In this document: positions 8,656 to 17,316 of the stretch, piece after piece
Layout: every line of letters starts with the position of its first letter
Position numbering within the stretch: position 1 is the stretch's first letter
Origin: Streptomyces sp. Ru73
GTDB lineage: Bacteria; Actinomycetota; Actinomycetes; Streptomycetales; Streptomycetaceae
Length of the DNA: 64,000 bases
NCBI RefSeq assembly: GCF_002920575.1
Contig: NZ_PQSQ01000019.1
Coordinates: forward strand, 1-64,000
Direction of reading: 5' to 3'
Notes under the pieces: model-generated
Told to the model about the DNA's origin: nothing
Database searches by the model: none
The model's input: the letters and a program-made list of their open reading frames with translations, nothing else
Program-made: the position numbers and the translations under genes

Positions 8656-9690
8656 TTACTTGGCGGGCGTCTCGGGGACCTTGACGTCCCCGGCGACGAT
8701 CTTCTTCCGGGCCGCCTCGATCTTGCCCTTGATGTCGTCGATGTAGCCGCCGGAGGTGGCCAGGCTGACGCCGTCCTGCTTCAGCGTCAGGTGGACGGTG
8801 CCGGTCAGCGGCTTGCCGTCCTTGACGCTCTTGATCACGTCGTAGACCGCCACGTCGACGTTCTTCACCACGGAGGTGAGGATGTGGTCCTTGTACTTGG
8901 CCAGGCCGGGCTGCGCGTACTGGTCGGAGTCGACGCCGATGGCCCAGGCGCCCTTCTTGCCGGCGACCATCTCGATCGAGCCGGAGCCGGACTGGCCCGC
9001 CGCGGTGTAGATGACGTCGTTGTTGTTGTCGAGCATGCCCTTGGCCTTGCCCTTGGCGGCGGCCGGGTCGTTGAAGCCCTTGTCGTCGTTGGCGTAGAGG
9101 TACTGCGCCGTGACCTTGACCTTCGGGTCGGTGTCCTGGACGCCCTTCTCGAAGCCGGCCTGGAACTTCTGGATCAGCGCGTTGTTCACACCGCCGATGA
9201 AGCCGACCTTCTTGGTCTTGGTCTTCAGCGCGGCGGCCACGCCGGCGAGGTAGGAGCCCTCGTTCTCGGAGAAGTTGATGCCGTAGACGTTCTTGGCGGC
9301 GGACGGCGCGTCCACGACCGCGAAGGTGGTCTTGGGGAACTTCTTGGCGACCTTGTTGACGGAGTTGCCGTAGTTGAAGCCGACGCCGATGACGGGGTTG
9401 TAGCCGGCCTCGGCGAGGGAGGTGAGCCGCTGCTCGCGGTCGGCCTCCGTCTCGCCGTTCTTCGCGGTCATGAGCTTGGACTTCACGCCCAGCTCCTTCT
9501 CCGCCTTGTCGGTGCCGCGGGCCGCCGCCTCGTTGAACGAGTGGTCGTCCCGGCCGCCGACGTCGAACGCGAGGCCGACGCCCTTGTTCTTGCCGGCGGC
9601 CTCGGTGGAGGATTCGCCACAGGCGGTGAGCGAGAGAGCGAGAGCCGCGGAGGCTATGCCCGCGGCAGCGATCTTGGTTACCCGGCGCAC
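8656..9690 (-). CDS. BMP-family nucleoside-binding lipoprotein
   Basis: 344 aa. It has a signal peptide with lipobox LTAC (lipidated Cys24), then a Ser/Gly linker and a BMP/Med (PF02608) domain. The VGLAFDVGGRDDHSFNEAA start of that domain is characteristic. It captures purine/pyrimidine nucleosides at the outer face of the membrane and hands them to the ABC complex encoded next. The start is the GTG at 9690, with GAAGGGGA upstream. It is the first gene of the six-gene operon, which runs leftward to deoA. Confidence 0.93.
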   Translation of the reverse strand: MRRVTKIAAAGIASAALALSLTACGESSTEAAGKNKGVGLAFDVGGRDDHSFNEAAARGTDKAEKELGVKSKLMTAKNGETEADREQRLTSLAEAGYNPVIGVGFNYGNSVNKVAKKFPKTTFAVVDAPSAAKNVYGINFSENEGSYLAGVAAALKTKTKKVGFIGGVNNALIQKFQAGFEKGVQDTDPKVKVTAQYLYANDDKGFNDPAAAKGKAKGMLDNNNDVIYTAAGQSGSGSIEMVAGKKGAWAIGVDSDQYAQPGLAKYKDHILTSVVKNVDVAVYDVIKSVKDGKPLTGTVHLTLKQDGVSLATSGGYIDDIKGKIEAARKKIVAGDVKVPETPAK

Positions 9691-9822
9691 GAGGGGTCCC
9701 CTTCGACTCGTAGCGCCTCCTACGGCGCTGATTCCGCCGCATCGTAACGCGCGTAGATGCGAGAAAAAGGGGTGTCCTGAAGCCGTTATCGGATCGTCGC
9801 GAAGCGGAGCCTACGGCTGGGT
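9691..9822 (-). promoter_or_regulatory. Leader/promoter region of the nucleoside operon
   Basis: 132 bp between the M20 stop and the BMP start. Read leftward it contains TACGAT, a fair -10 match, about 50 bp before the GTG, after an A/T-richer patch. No convincing -35 or operator was found. Confidence 0.35.
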
Positions 9823-11073
9823 TTACAGCGCGTTCCGGTCGAGCAACGCGGCGGCTGTGAACAGCTCGACGCCCACCCGGATCGCCTCCTCGTCCACGTC
9901 GAAGTCGCCCTGGTGCAGGTCCCGCCCGGTCGGGTCGCCGACCGGCTTCACGCCCAGCCGGGCCATCGCGCCGGGCACCTTCTCCAGGTACCAGGAGAAG
10001 TCCTCGCCGCCGAGGGACTGCTCGGTGTCCTCCACGGCCTCCGGACCGCGCCGCGCCGCCATGGCGTTCTGCAGCAGCTGCGTGGTGAGCGGTTCGTTGA
10101 CCACTGGCGGCACCCCGCGCACGTACGTGATCTGCGACTTCGCGCGGTGCAGCGTGGCCACCTCGTCGATCGCCGCGTACACCAGGTCCGGGGCCTGTCG
10201 CCAGGCCTCCAGGTCCAGGCAGCGGACCGTGCCGGACAGCTCGGCGCGCTGCGGGATGACGTTGCACGCGTGCCCGGACTCCAGCCGGCCCCAGGTCACG
10301 GCGAGCCCGGCGCGCGCGTCGACCCGGCGGGCGATCAGCGAGGGCACGTCGACCGCGACCCGGGCCGCTGCGGTCACCAGGTCGGTGGTCAGGTGCGGCC
10401 GCGCCGTGTGGCCGCCCGGCCCCTCCAGCGCGACCTCCAGCCGGTCGCAGGCGGAGGTGATCGCGCCGGTGCGCAGCCCGATCCGGCCCACCTCGACCTT
10501 GGGGTCGCAGTGCACGGCGAGGATCCGGCCGACGCCCTCCAGCGCCCCGGAGTCGATGGCGTCGGTGGCGCCGCCGGGCAGCACCTCCTCGGCGGGCTGG
10601 AACAGCAGCCGTACCGGGCCCGGCAGCAGCCCCTGCGCCGCGAGGTCGGCGAGGACCAGGCCGGCGCCGAGCACGACGGTGGTGTGCACGTCGTGGCCGC
10701 AGGCGTGGGCGCGGGCCGGCACCGTCGAGCGGTAGTCGACGGTCTTGGTGTCCGGGATGGGCAGCGCGTCGATGTCGGCACGCAGTGCCAGCATGGGGCG
10801 GCCCGCGTCCGGTGTCGTACCGGGGTCCCTGCCGATGTCGCAGATCAGGCCGGTACCGGTGTCCAGGACACGGGGGGCCAGACCGGCCTTCTCCAGCCGC
10901 GCCTTCAGTGCCGCCGTGGTCCGGAACTCCTGGTTCCCGAGCTCCGGATGCATGTGCAAGTCCCGCCGGAAGGCGATGAGTTCGGCGCGCAACTCCTCGG
11001 TGAGCGCTCCGGGCAGGGTCCCCCGTGCGGGGCTGGCATCGGCTTCGGGTCCGCGGGACATCAGTTGGTTCAC
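9823..11073 (-). CDS. M20-family amidohydrolase
   Basis: 416 aa, of the aminoacylase/IAA-amino-acid hydrolase subgroup (M20D). The metal-site motifs are visible: HMHPELGNQE near residue 41, ACGHDVHT near 118, and the catalytic Glu pair region PAEEVLPGG. It probably removes an acyl group from an N-acyl amino acid in the cytoplasm. Its start is a GTG at 11073; an ATG four codons later is an alternative, and no strong Shine-Dalgarno separates them. It lies upstream of and co-directional with the nucleoside operon, 132 bp away, and may be independent. Confidence 0.9.
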   Translation of the reverse strand: MNQLMSRGPEADASPARGTLPGALTEELRAELIAFRRDLHMHPELGNQEFRTTAALKARLEKAGLAPRVLDTGTGLICDIGRDPGTTPDAGRPMLALRADIDALPIPDTKTVDYRSTVPARAHACGHDVHTTVVLGAGLVLADLAAQGLLPGPVRLLFQPAEEVLPGGATDAIDSGALEGVGRILAVHCDPKVEVGRIGLRTGAITSACDRLEVALEGPGGHTARPHLTTDLVTAAARVAVDVPSLIARRVDARAGLAVTWGRLESGHACNVIPQRAELSGTVRCLDLEAWRQAPDLVYAAIDEVATLHRAKSQITYVRGVPPVVNEPLTTQLLQNAMAARRGPEAVEDTEQSLGGEDFSWYLEKVPGAMARLGVKPVGDPTGRDLHQGDFDVDEEAIRVGVELFTAAALLDRNAL

Positions 11074-11258
11074 CCGCTGAAGGTTACGGGGCCGGGCGGG
11101 GCAACTGTCCGTCGATCAACAAAAGTTCAGCCCGTTAGGGGAAGACAATCTAGGCCGCCCGGCGCATGGACAGGTCATCAAGGGGGTATGACGTAGGGTT
11201 TCACGCGGCGGCGAATCCCAAACCCCGATCTTGTGGACCGGCCCCCTGCGCGGCGGCC

Positions 11259-12455
11259 TCAGCCGGCTCCGGCGAAGGTGAGTCGCTGCACGTCACGGGC
11301 GGTGCCGGTGACGCCCGAGAGGAAGCCCTGGGCGCGCGGCGATGCCTTCGTGGTGAGCCAGGCGGGATCGACGTCGCAGACCGCGACCTTCACTCCGGTG
11401 CCGGCCAGCGCGAGCGGCAGGGTGTGCACCACGGTGGACGGGAAGCTGAGGATCGTCCGGCCGATGGGGCCGCGCCGGGCGATCAGTTCGAGCGGCAGGT
11501 CGGGCCGGACGATCTCCAGTCCGGTGACGGCCTCCAGCGCGTGCAGCTTCTCGGCGCTCTCCCTGCGGTGCGCGAAGTAGCGGGTGGCGCCGTGCGTACG
11601 GGCCAGGGCGCGGACGGCCGTGAGGTAGTGGTCCGGGTCGACGACGCCGGTCTCGACCAGGGACGTGCCCACGATGTCGGTGCCGCGGGTGAGCCTGGGC
11701 GGGCCGAAGCGGGCCCGGGTCCAGGCGAAGTCGTTGGCGGTGACGCGGACGCCCGGCGGGGATTCGACGGGCATGGAGGAGAAGACGCCGACGGTGCGGC
11801 GGTCGTTGTCGGGTACCGGGGTCAGCCGGCGGCGCGCGGCCGCGGAGAACGGCGCGAAGACCAGGTCGCGGGCGCCCCGGCTGCCGCCGCTGCGGTGCCA
11901 GCGCACCAGCCGCTCGCCGCGCGCCAGCTGGGAGATGAACTCCATGGTGGCCGTGCCGTCGTCGACGACGACCAGGTCGCGCGCCCGGGTGAGCGTCAGC
12001 AGCAGCTGGACGTAGCGCGAGAACGGGTCGCCGATGACGATGCGGCGGGCGCGGCGGAGCAGCGGGGACAGGCCCCCGATGGTCCGCAGGGGGGCGGCAG
12101 CGCCGCCGCGCGCCTCCTCCCAGCGGACCGTGCAGCCCTCGTCCCGGGCCAGCTCCGCCATCCGGCGCAGCTGGCCGCGGGTCATGGGGTCGTGCGGGGA
12201 GAGCACGACGACGGTGAGCGCGCCGGTCCGCCCGGCGTCCGACGTCCGCTCCAGGTACGCCCACTCCAGGACGTTGAGCAGCTGTACCGGGCTCTCGACG
12301 AAGGCGAGGGTGGTACCGGCGGTGTCCGGGTTCCGCCGGAACACCCCGCCGGGTCGGCGGGCCGGCCTCCGGGAGCCGGGGCCGCCCGCCGCCTGGGCCG
12401 GGCCCCCATGCCCGGCCTCGGGGACAGGGCGCCGGGCCCCGTCTGCTGCGCTCAC
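11259..12455 (-). CDS. Polysialyltransferase-like glycosyltransferase of the polymer locus
   Basis: 398 aa; no signal peptide. The first 45 residues are Pro/Gly/Arg-rich and probably disordered. Three features recall bacterial sialyltransferase folds (GT38/GT52, GT-B). These are DDG at 165-167 (VVVDDGTAT), a His in FAHRRE at 294-299, and a Ser/Thr pair in SFPST at 337-341. It lies 20 nt after the NeuB-type gene, with GGAAG upstream of the GTG at 12455, so it is in the same operon. I infer transfer of a CMP-activated nonulosonic acid. The exact linkage and acceptor cannot be read from sequence. Confidence 0.65.
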   Translation of the reverse strand: MSAADGARRPVPEAGHGGPAQAAGGPGSRRPARRPGGVFRRNPDTAGTTLAFVESPVQLLNVLEWAYLERTSDAGRTGALTVVVLSPHDPMTRGQLRRMAELARDEGCTVRWEEARGGAAAPLRTIGGLSPLLRRARRIVIGDPFSRYVQLLLTLTRARDLVVVDDGTATMEFISQLARGERLVRWHRSGGSRGARDLVFAPFSAAARRRLTPVPDNDRRTVGVFSSMPVESPPGVRVTANDFAWTRARFGPPRLTRGTDIVGTSLVETGVVDPDHYLTAVRALARTHGATRYFAHRRESAEKLHALEAVTGLEIVRPDLPLELIARRGPIGRTILSFPSTVVHTLPLALAGTGVKVAVCDVDPAWLTTKASPRAQGFLSGVTGTARDVQRLTFAGAG

Positions 12456-12475
12456 GGTGTCGTCGCGCTTCCTGT

Positions 12476-13414
12476 TCAGACCGAGACCGGCTCGCGGTCG
12501 GCCTCGGCGGCCTCGGCCTCGGCGACGACGCCCGCGACGCGGCGGAGCTTCTTCATCGGGCCGAGCTCGCTCTCGTACACCTTCTTGACGCCGTCACCGA
12601 GGGACTCCTCGATGGTGCGGATGTCGCGGACCAGGCGGGTCAGGCCCTGGGGCTCGACGGAGGCGGCCTGGTCGGAGCCCCACATGGCGCGGTCGAGGGT
12701 GATGTGGCGCTCGACGAAGGTGGCGCCGAGGGCGACGGCGGCGAGGGTGGTCTGCAGGCCGGTCTCGTGGCCGGAGTAGCCGATCGGGACGTTCGGGTAC
12801 TCGTCCTGCAGGGTGTTGATCATCCGCAGGTTGAGCTCCTCGGCCTTGGCCGGGTAGGTGGAGGTGGCGTGGCAGAGGACGATGTTGTCGCTGCCCAGGA
12901 CCTCGACCGCGTGGCGGATCTGCTTCGGGGTGGACATGCCGGTGGAGAGGATGACCGCGCGGCCGGTGGCGCGCATGGCCTTCAGCAGCTCGTCGTCGGT
13001 CAGCGAGGCGGAGGCCACCTTGTAGCAGGGCACGTCGAACTTCTCGAGGAAGGCGACGGACTCCACGTCCCACGGGGAGGCGAACCACTGGATGTTGCGC
13101 TTCTTGCAGTAGTCGTCGATGGCGCGGTAGCCGTCCTCGTCGAACTCCACGCGGTGGCGGTAGTCGATGTAGGTCATCCGGCCCCAGGGGGTGTCGCGCT
13201 CGATGTCCCACTGGTCGCGCGGGGTGCAGATCTCGGGGGTGCGCTTCTGGAACTTCACCGCGTCGCAGCCGGCGTCGGCGGCGGCGTCGATGAGCGCGAA
13301 GGCGTTCTCCAGGTCTCCGTTGTGGTTGATGCCGATCTCGCCGGTGACGTAGACCGGGTGGCCCGGGCCGACGATCCGGTCGCCGAGGCTGCGGAGGCGG
13401 TTGTTGCTGGTCAT
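12476..13414 (-). CDS. NeuB-type nonulosonic acid synthase
   Basis: 312 aa. It condenses phosphoenolpyruvate with a mannose-type sugar to give a nine-carbon 2-keto acid. The barrel motifs are EIGINHNGD (26-34), KFQKR (54-58), STGMST, CHATSTYP and GYSGHE. Typical NeuB is about 340-350 aa and ends in an SAF antifreeze-like domain; here the barrel ends in a short acidic tail and that domain is absent. The ATG at 13414 has GAAGGA upstream. No NeuC epimerase is in the window, and a phosphatase-fused CMP synthetase is adjacent. Mannose-6-phosphate as substrate, giving Kdn-9-P, is therefore a reasonable inference. Confidence 0.88.
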   Translation of the reverse strand: MTSNNRLRSLGDRIVGPGHPVYVTGEIGINHNGDLENAFALIDAAADAGCDAVKFQKRTPEICTPRDQWDIERDTPWGRMTYIDYRHRVEFDEDGYRAIDDYCKKRNIQWFASPWDVESVAFLEKFDVPCYKVASASLTDDELLKAMRATGRAVILSTGMSTPKQIRHAVEVLGSDNIVLCHATSTYPAKAEELNLRMINTLQDEYPNVPIGYSGHETGLQTTLAAVALGATFVERHITLDRAMWGSDQAASVEPQGLTRLVRDIRTIEESLGDGVKKVYESELGPMKKLRRVAGVVAEAEAAEADREPVSV

Positions 13415-13518
13415 GAGGAGAGTTCCTTCGTTGTCGGGTGTCTCTCGCAGAGACGGGGGACGGGTGTTCCGGAGCGGGTCCGGCGGGTGTGTCCGGGTCG
13501 GTTCCGGGACGGGGTGCC

Positions 13519-14796
13519 TCAGAGAGACGGGCCGAGGAGCCAGGAGGCGATCTCGCGGATCGCCCCGCTGCCCCCGGGAGTCGAGGTGACGGCGCGGGCT
13601 GCGCCGCGTACGACGTCGTGGGCGCTCGCGACCGCCACGGGCCAGCCGACGAGGCCGAAGCACGGGAGGTCGTTGGCGTCGTTGCCGACGTAGAGCACGC
13701 GCTCGGGCGCGATGCCGTGGTCCTCGCACCACTGCTTGAGCGCGAGGTCCTTGCGGTCGATGCCGTGCAGGACCGGGATCTGGAGCTTCCGGGCCCGGGC
13801 GGCGACGACCGGGTTCTGTTCCGTGGACAGGATGAGCAGCTTCAGCTCCGTCTTGCGGAGCGCGCCGATGCCGAGGCCGTCGCCGCGGTGCACGGAGACG
13901 AACTCCCGTCCTTCGGAGTCGATCAGCACCCGGTCATCGGTCTGGGTGCCGTCGAAGTCGAGTACGACCGCGTCCACGTCGTCCAGCGTGGGGAGCGCCC
14001 CCGGACGCGGGGCGTCCAGCAGCGGGGCGAGGGCGCGGGCGCGGGCCAGGTCGTGCGGGTCGTCGACCTCCAGCACGCGGGCCGGATCGGTGCGCACCAG
14101 TTCGGTACGGCCGAAGAAGCGGTGGCCGGCGGCACGGAAGCCGGCCGCGTCCATGGCGTAGGCGGCGCCGGTCTCCAGGAGGTCCTGGGGCCGGTCCTGG
14201 CGGCGCGGCCGGAAGGACTTGTCGTGGTTGACGCCGTAGCCGCCCTCCCGCGTGGCGGTGACGGTGGCCACCGGCGCGTCCGGCCCGTCCGCGGTGCGCG
14301 CGTCGCGGTCGGCGCCGATGCCCGAGGCGGCGTCGTCGGCCGCGTCGCGCCACACGAAGCCGTGGAAGGGGGCGACGGTGAGCGCGGAGTCGGCGCCCTG
14401 CTCGACGACGGCCGCTGCCACCCCGTCGATGTCCTCGCGGACGAGGAAGGGGCTGGTGCACTGGACGAGGAGGACGGCGTCGACGGCGGTGCCGTGCTCG
14501 GTCTCGTAGGCGTCCATGGCGTGCAGGACGGCGGCCTCGCTGGTGGCGGTGTCGCCGGCGATCGCGGTGGGCCGGCGGACGATCACCGCGCCGGCGCCGC
14601 GGGCGGCCGCGGCGATCGCGTCGTCGTCGGTGGAGACCACGACGTCGGTGATCAGGCGCGCCGCCAGGCACTCGCGCACCGCGCGGACCACCAGGGGCGC
14701 GCCGCCGACGGCGGCCAGGTTCTTGGCGGGCACGCCCTTGGAGCCGCCTCTGGCGGGAATGACGGCCACCACGGTGGGCCGGTCGGACTGCGGCAT
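13519..14796 (-). CDS. CMP-nonulosonate synthetase fused to HAD phosphatase
   Basis: 425 aa in two domains. Residues 8-265 are a cytidylyltransferase with the nucleotide loop ARGGSKGVPAKN (15-26) and QCTSPF (112-117). Residues 275-425 are a KdsC/HAD-type phosphatase: DFDGT (280-284), the motif II Ser/Thr in STEQ (324-327), a Lys near 350, and GNDAND (371-376). The second domain could dephosphorylate a nonulosonate-9-phosphate before the first activates it with CTP. The start has GGAAGGAG upstream. It sits between NeuB (104 nt downstream) and a glycosyltransferase-like gene. The two-domain order recalls vertebrate CMAS. Confidence 0.88.
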   Translation of the reverse strand: MPQSDRPTVVAVIPARGGSKGVPAKNLAAVGGAPLVVRAVRECLAARLITDVVVSTDDDAIAAAARGAGAVIVRRPTAIAGDTATSEAAVLHAMDAYETEHGTAVDAVLLVQCTSPFLVREDIDGVAAAVVEQGADSALTVAPFHGFVWRDAADDAASGIGADRDARTADGPDAPVATVTATREGGYGVNHDKSFRPRRQDRPQDLLETGAAYAMDAAGFRAAGHRFFGRTELVRTDPARVLEVDDPHDLARARALAPLLDAPRPGALPTLDDVDAVVLDFDGTQTDDRVLIDSEGREFVSVHRGDGLGIGALRKTELKLLILSTEQNPVVAARARKLQIPVLHGIDRKDLALKQWCEDHGIAPERVLYVGNDANDLPCFGLVGWPVAVASAHDVVRGAARAVTSTPGGSGAIREIASWLLGPSL

Positions 14797-14831
14797 CTCA
14801 GGCTCCTTCCGGAGACCGGTCGAGGGGGGAT

Positions 14832-16151
14832 TCACAGCTGTCCCCAGCGGCGGATGGCGGGGGCGACGCGCTGGACGCCGTGCCGGTAGGCGCCGCGGGC
14901 CGCCTCGCGGACGGTGTCCCGGGCCACCCGGCGCAGCCCGGTCGGCTCCGCCGCGCCGGGCTCGTAGCCGGGCAGCGGGTCGCCGTGCGGGTCCAGGCCG
15001 TGCCGGGCGAGGATGCCGGGCAGGTAGCCGGGGGCCGTGCGGGGCGTGTAGTACGGGGCGAGCGGCGGCAGCTCGGGGGCGTCGCACAGCTCGGTGACGC
15101 GGGCGCGCGCCGCGTCGAAGGCCTTCTCGTACGATCCGTCGGCGCACACGCCCTGGGCTGCGACCCACTCCGGGTCGGGCTCGGGCAGGTGGCCGGCGTC
15201 CAGCTCGTCCCAGGAGGCCAGGCAGCCGGAGCCGAGGAAGTGGTGGTTGCCGAGGGCCTCGCGGATGCCGAGGTCGGTGAGGACGGCGGTGGGGATGCCG
15301 CGGTGCAGGGACTCCAGCGCGGCGGTCGAGGAGACCGTGACCATCAGGTCGGTGCGGTCCAGGACCTCGCCCATGTTCCCGTACACCAGGCGGCAGTTGG
15401 CGGGCAGACCGCCGGGGACCTTCGCCGCCAGCTTCTGGTACGGCAGTTCCTCGATGTGCGTGGTGTGCTCGCCCGGCTTGCTGCGGAGCTTGATGAGCAC
15501 CTCGCGCCCGGGGTGCCGGCGGGCGTGCTCGACGGCGCGGCGCAGCAGGTAGGCGCGGTCGTTGCGGTTGTCCGGCACGGAGGGCTGGACGGCGAAGACG
15601 ACGGTGCGCACCTCGCTGCCGCCTTCGTGGCGGGCGCCGCCGAGGAAGGGCAGCGCGCACTCCACCACGCTGCGGTCGTCGGCGTTGACGCCCCGGTAGA
15701 CCGCGCGGAAGCGGTCCGCGTCGTGCCGGGAGTTGGCGAGCACCACGTCGGCGCCGTGCCGCAGCAGCAGCCCGTCGGCGAGCTTTTCGTAGACCACGCC
15801 GACGTAGCCGGTGACGACGGCGGGGCGGCGGCCGCTGCCCTCCCAGGCGCGGGCCAGGCCGTGCAGCATCGCCTGCACCGCGCCGCCCACGCAGGACAGC
15901 AGCACCACGTCGTACGAGGTACGGTCGACGGACCGCACGAAGTCGACCCCGCGGATCTCGCGCAGCGCGTCCGCACGGGCCCCGACCTCGTCGAGCTGGC
16001 GGACGGTGGGCGTGGCACGGCCCCGGAGCAGGAAGCCGTCGAGCCGGCAGCCGGGCTGGAGGCGGTGCGCCGTGAGGGCGCCCCACTTCCACCGGGTGTC
16101 CGAGTCGGCGAGGACCGCGACCCGTGGCGTGGAAGGTGTACGTGATGGCAC
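14832..16151 (-). CDS. DUF6716-type putative glycosyltransferase
   Basis: 439 aa from the GTG at 16151; a TTG at 16190 would add 13 residues, and neither has a clear Shine-Dalgarno. It has a Rossmann-like N-terminus (VAVLADSDTRWKWG) and a GT-B-like layout. A Ser-Ser motif (VSSTAALESL, residues 273-282) follows a Lys/Arg-rich KLRSKPGEH segment, as in CMP-sugar transferases. It is first in the leftward arm of the polymer locus. I infer that it acts on the polymer or its linkage unit. It could also be a structural relative without transferase activity. Confidence 0.6.
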   Translation of the reverse strand: MPSRTPSTPRVAVLADSDTRWKWGALTAHRLQPGCRLDGFLLRGRATPTVRQLDEVGARADALREIRGVDFVRSVDRTSYDVVLLSCVGGAVQAMLHGLARAWEGSGRRPAVVTGYVGVVYEKLADGLLLRHGADVVLANSRHDADRFRAVYRGVNADDRSVVECALPFLGGARHEGGSEVRTVVFAVQPSVPDNRNDRAYLLRRAVEHARRHPGREVLIKLRSKPGEHTTHIEELPYQKLAAKVPGGLPANCRLVYGNMGEVLDRTDLMVTVSSTAALESLHRGIPTAVLTDLGIREALGNHHFLGSGCLASWDELDAGHLPEPDPEWVAAQGVCADGSYEKAFDAARARVTELCDAPELPPLAPYYTPRTAPGYLPGILARHGLDPHGDPLPGYEPGAAEPTGLRRVARDTVREAARGAYRHGVQRVAPAIRRWGQL

Positions 16152-16338
16152 GTCGAAGACGCTAGGAAGGCATTTCGATTCGCGGGCCAACTGAGACGCA
16201 ACAAAGGGTTAACAGCACGTCGACGAACGGGGAACCGGCAGGCCGGAAAGGGCGGTTAACCATTCCGCCATTCTTCGTTCACCCTGGCGCCCGCGCGCGG
16301 TAAAGACGAATGCCGGAGCCGCACCTAACGTCACGTGA
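16152..16338. promoter_or_regulatory. Divergent control region of the polymer locus
   Basis: 187 bp with distinctly lower G+C than its surroundings separate the two arms of the locus. It holds two GTTAAC palindromes, at 16208-16213 and 16255-16260, 47 bp apart. They could be operators or part of overlapping promoters; no regulator gene is adjacent. Confidence 0.4.
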
Positions 16339-17316
16339 GTGGTTAAGCTCTCCGTCATCGTGCCGTTCTACAACGTGCAGACATACGCGCCCGACACCCT
16401 GAGAAGTCTCGCGGCCAACGCGCGGGACGACTTCGAATTCCTTCTCGTCGACGACTGCTCGCGCGACGGGACGCCGCAGATTCTGGAGCGTGCCGAGCGT
16501 GAGCTGCCGGGTGCCCGGCTGCTGCGGCACGAGCAGAACGGCGGCCTGGCCACCGCCCGGAACACCGGCCTGGACGCGGCCCGCGGTGAATACATCACGT
16601 TCCTGGACGGGGACGACTGGCTCGCGCCCGGTTATTACGAGCGGCTCCTCGGCGCGATCGAGGAGCTGGGCTGCGACTTCGTCCGCACCGACCACGTGCA
16701 GTGCACCGCGCGGGCCCGCTCGGTCCACCGCGTGCCGCACGGCCGGCGCGACGTCGTCATGGACCCGCGCGACCTGATCCTGCCCGCCGACCGCTCGACC
16801 TCGGTGGACTACGCGTTCGCCTGGGCCGGGATGTACCACCGGCGGCTGCTGGACGACGGGGTACTGCACTTCCGGCACGGGCTGCGCACCGCGGAGGACC
16901 GCCCCTGGATCTGGCGGCTGCACCGCGAGGCGAAGTCGATGGCGGTCCTCGGCATGCTGGGCGTCTTCTACCGGCGCGGCGTGGCCTCGTCGCTGACCCA
17001 GATCGGCGACGTCCGGCAGCTGGACTTCATTCGCGCGTTCGACCAGGTCATCGAGGAGACGGCGCGGGACCGGGACGCGGCGGCGCTGCTGCCGAAGGCG
17101 GTCCGGACGTATTGCGCCATCATTTCCCACCACCTCGGTTCCATCGAACGGTTCGAACCGCAGGTGGCCCGTAAATTGCGTTCGATGAGTGCCGCGGCGT
17201 TGAAGCGAATGCCGCAGGACGTATTGAAGGAAGCTCTGGATTCCATGGATGTACAGCGTGCTTCCCGGCTGCGTCGGCTGCGCCGCAAGCCGGTTCCCGC
17301 GGAGGTGGCCGCCTGA
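16339..17316 (+). CDS. GT2-family glycosyltransferase
   Basis: 325 aa. The GT-A fold starts immediately with LSVIVPFYN. The metal-binding DXD is DGD in FLDGDDW (about residues 89-95), and the catalytic-loop region TAEDRPW is near 190. It is cytoplasmic or membrane-peripheral, since no TM segment is seen. The start is the GTG at 16339. Its stop overlaps the next gene's start by 1 nt (TGATG), so the two are coupled. In the polymer locus it most likely adds a hexose or linkage sugar from a nucleotide sugar. Confidence 0.88.
   Translation: MVKLSVIVPFYNVQTYAPDTLRSLAANARDDFEFLLVDDCSRDGTPQILERAERELPGARLLRHEQNGGLATARNTGLDAARGEYITFLDGDDWLAPGYYERLLGAIEELGCDFVRTDHVQCTARARSVHRVPHGRRDVVMDPRDLILPADRSTSVDYAFAWAGMYHRRLLDDGVLHFRHGLRTAEDRPWIWRLHREAKSMAVLGMLGVFYRRGVASSLTQIGDVRQLDFIRAFDQVIEETARDRDAAALLPKAVRTYCAIISHHLGSIERFEPQVARKLRSMSAAALKRMPQDVLKEALDSMDVQRASRLRRLRRKPVPAEVAA

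Noticed and set aside
11074..11258. Possible RNA gene or leader between the M20 gene and the polymer locus
   Set aside because: No cloverleaf, strong hairpin or conserved element could be found by eye; it looks like promoter sequence only.
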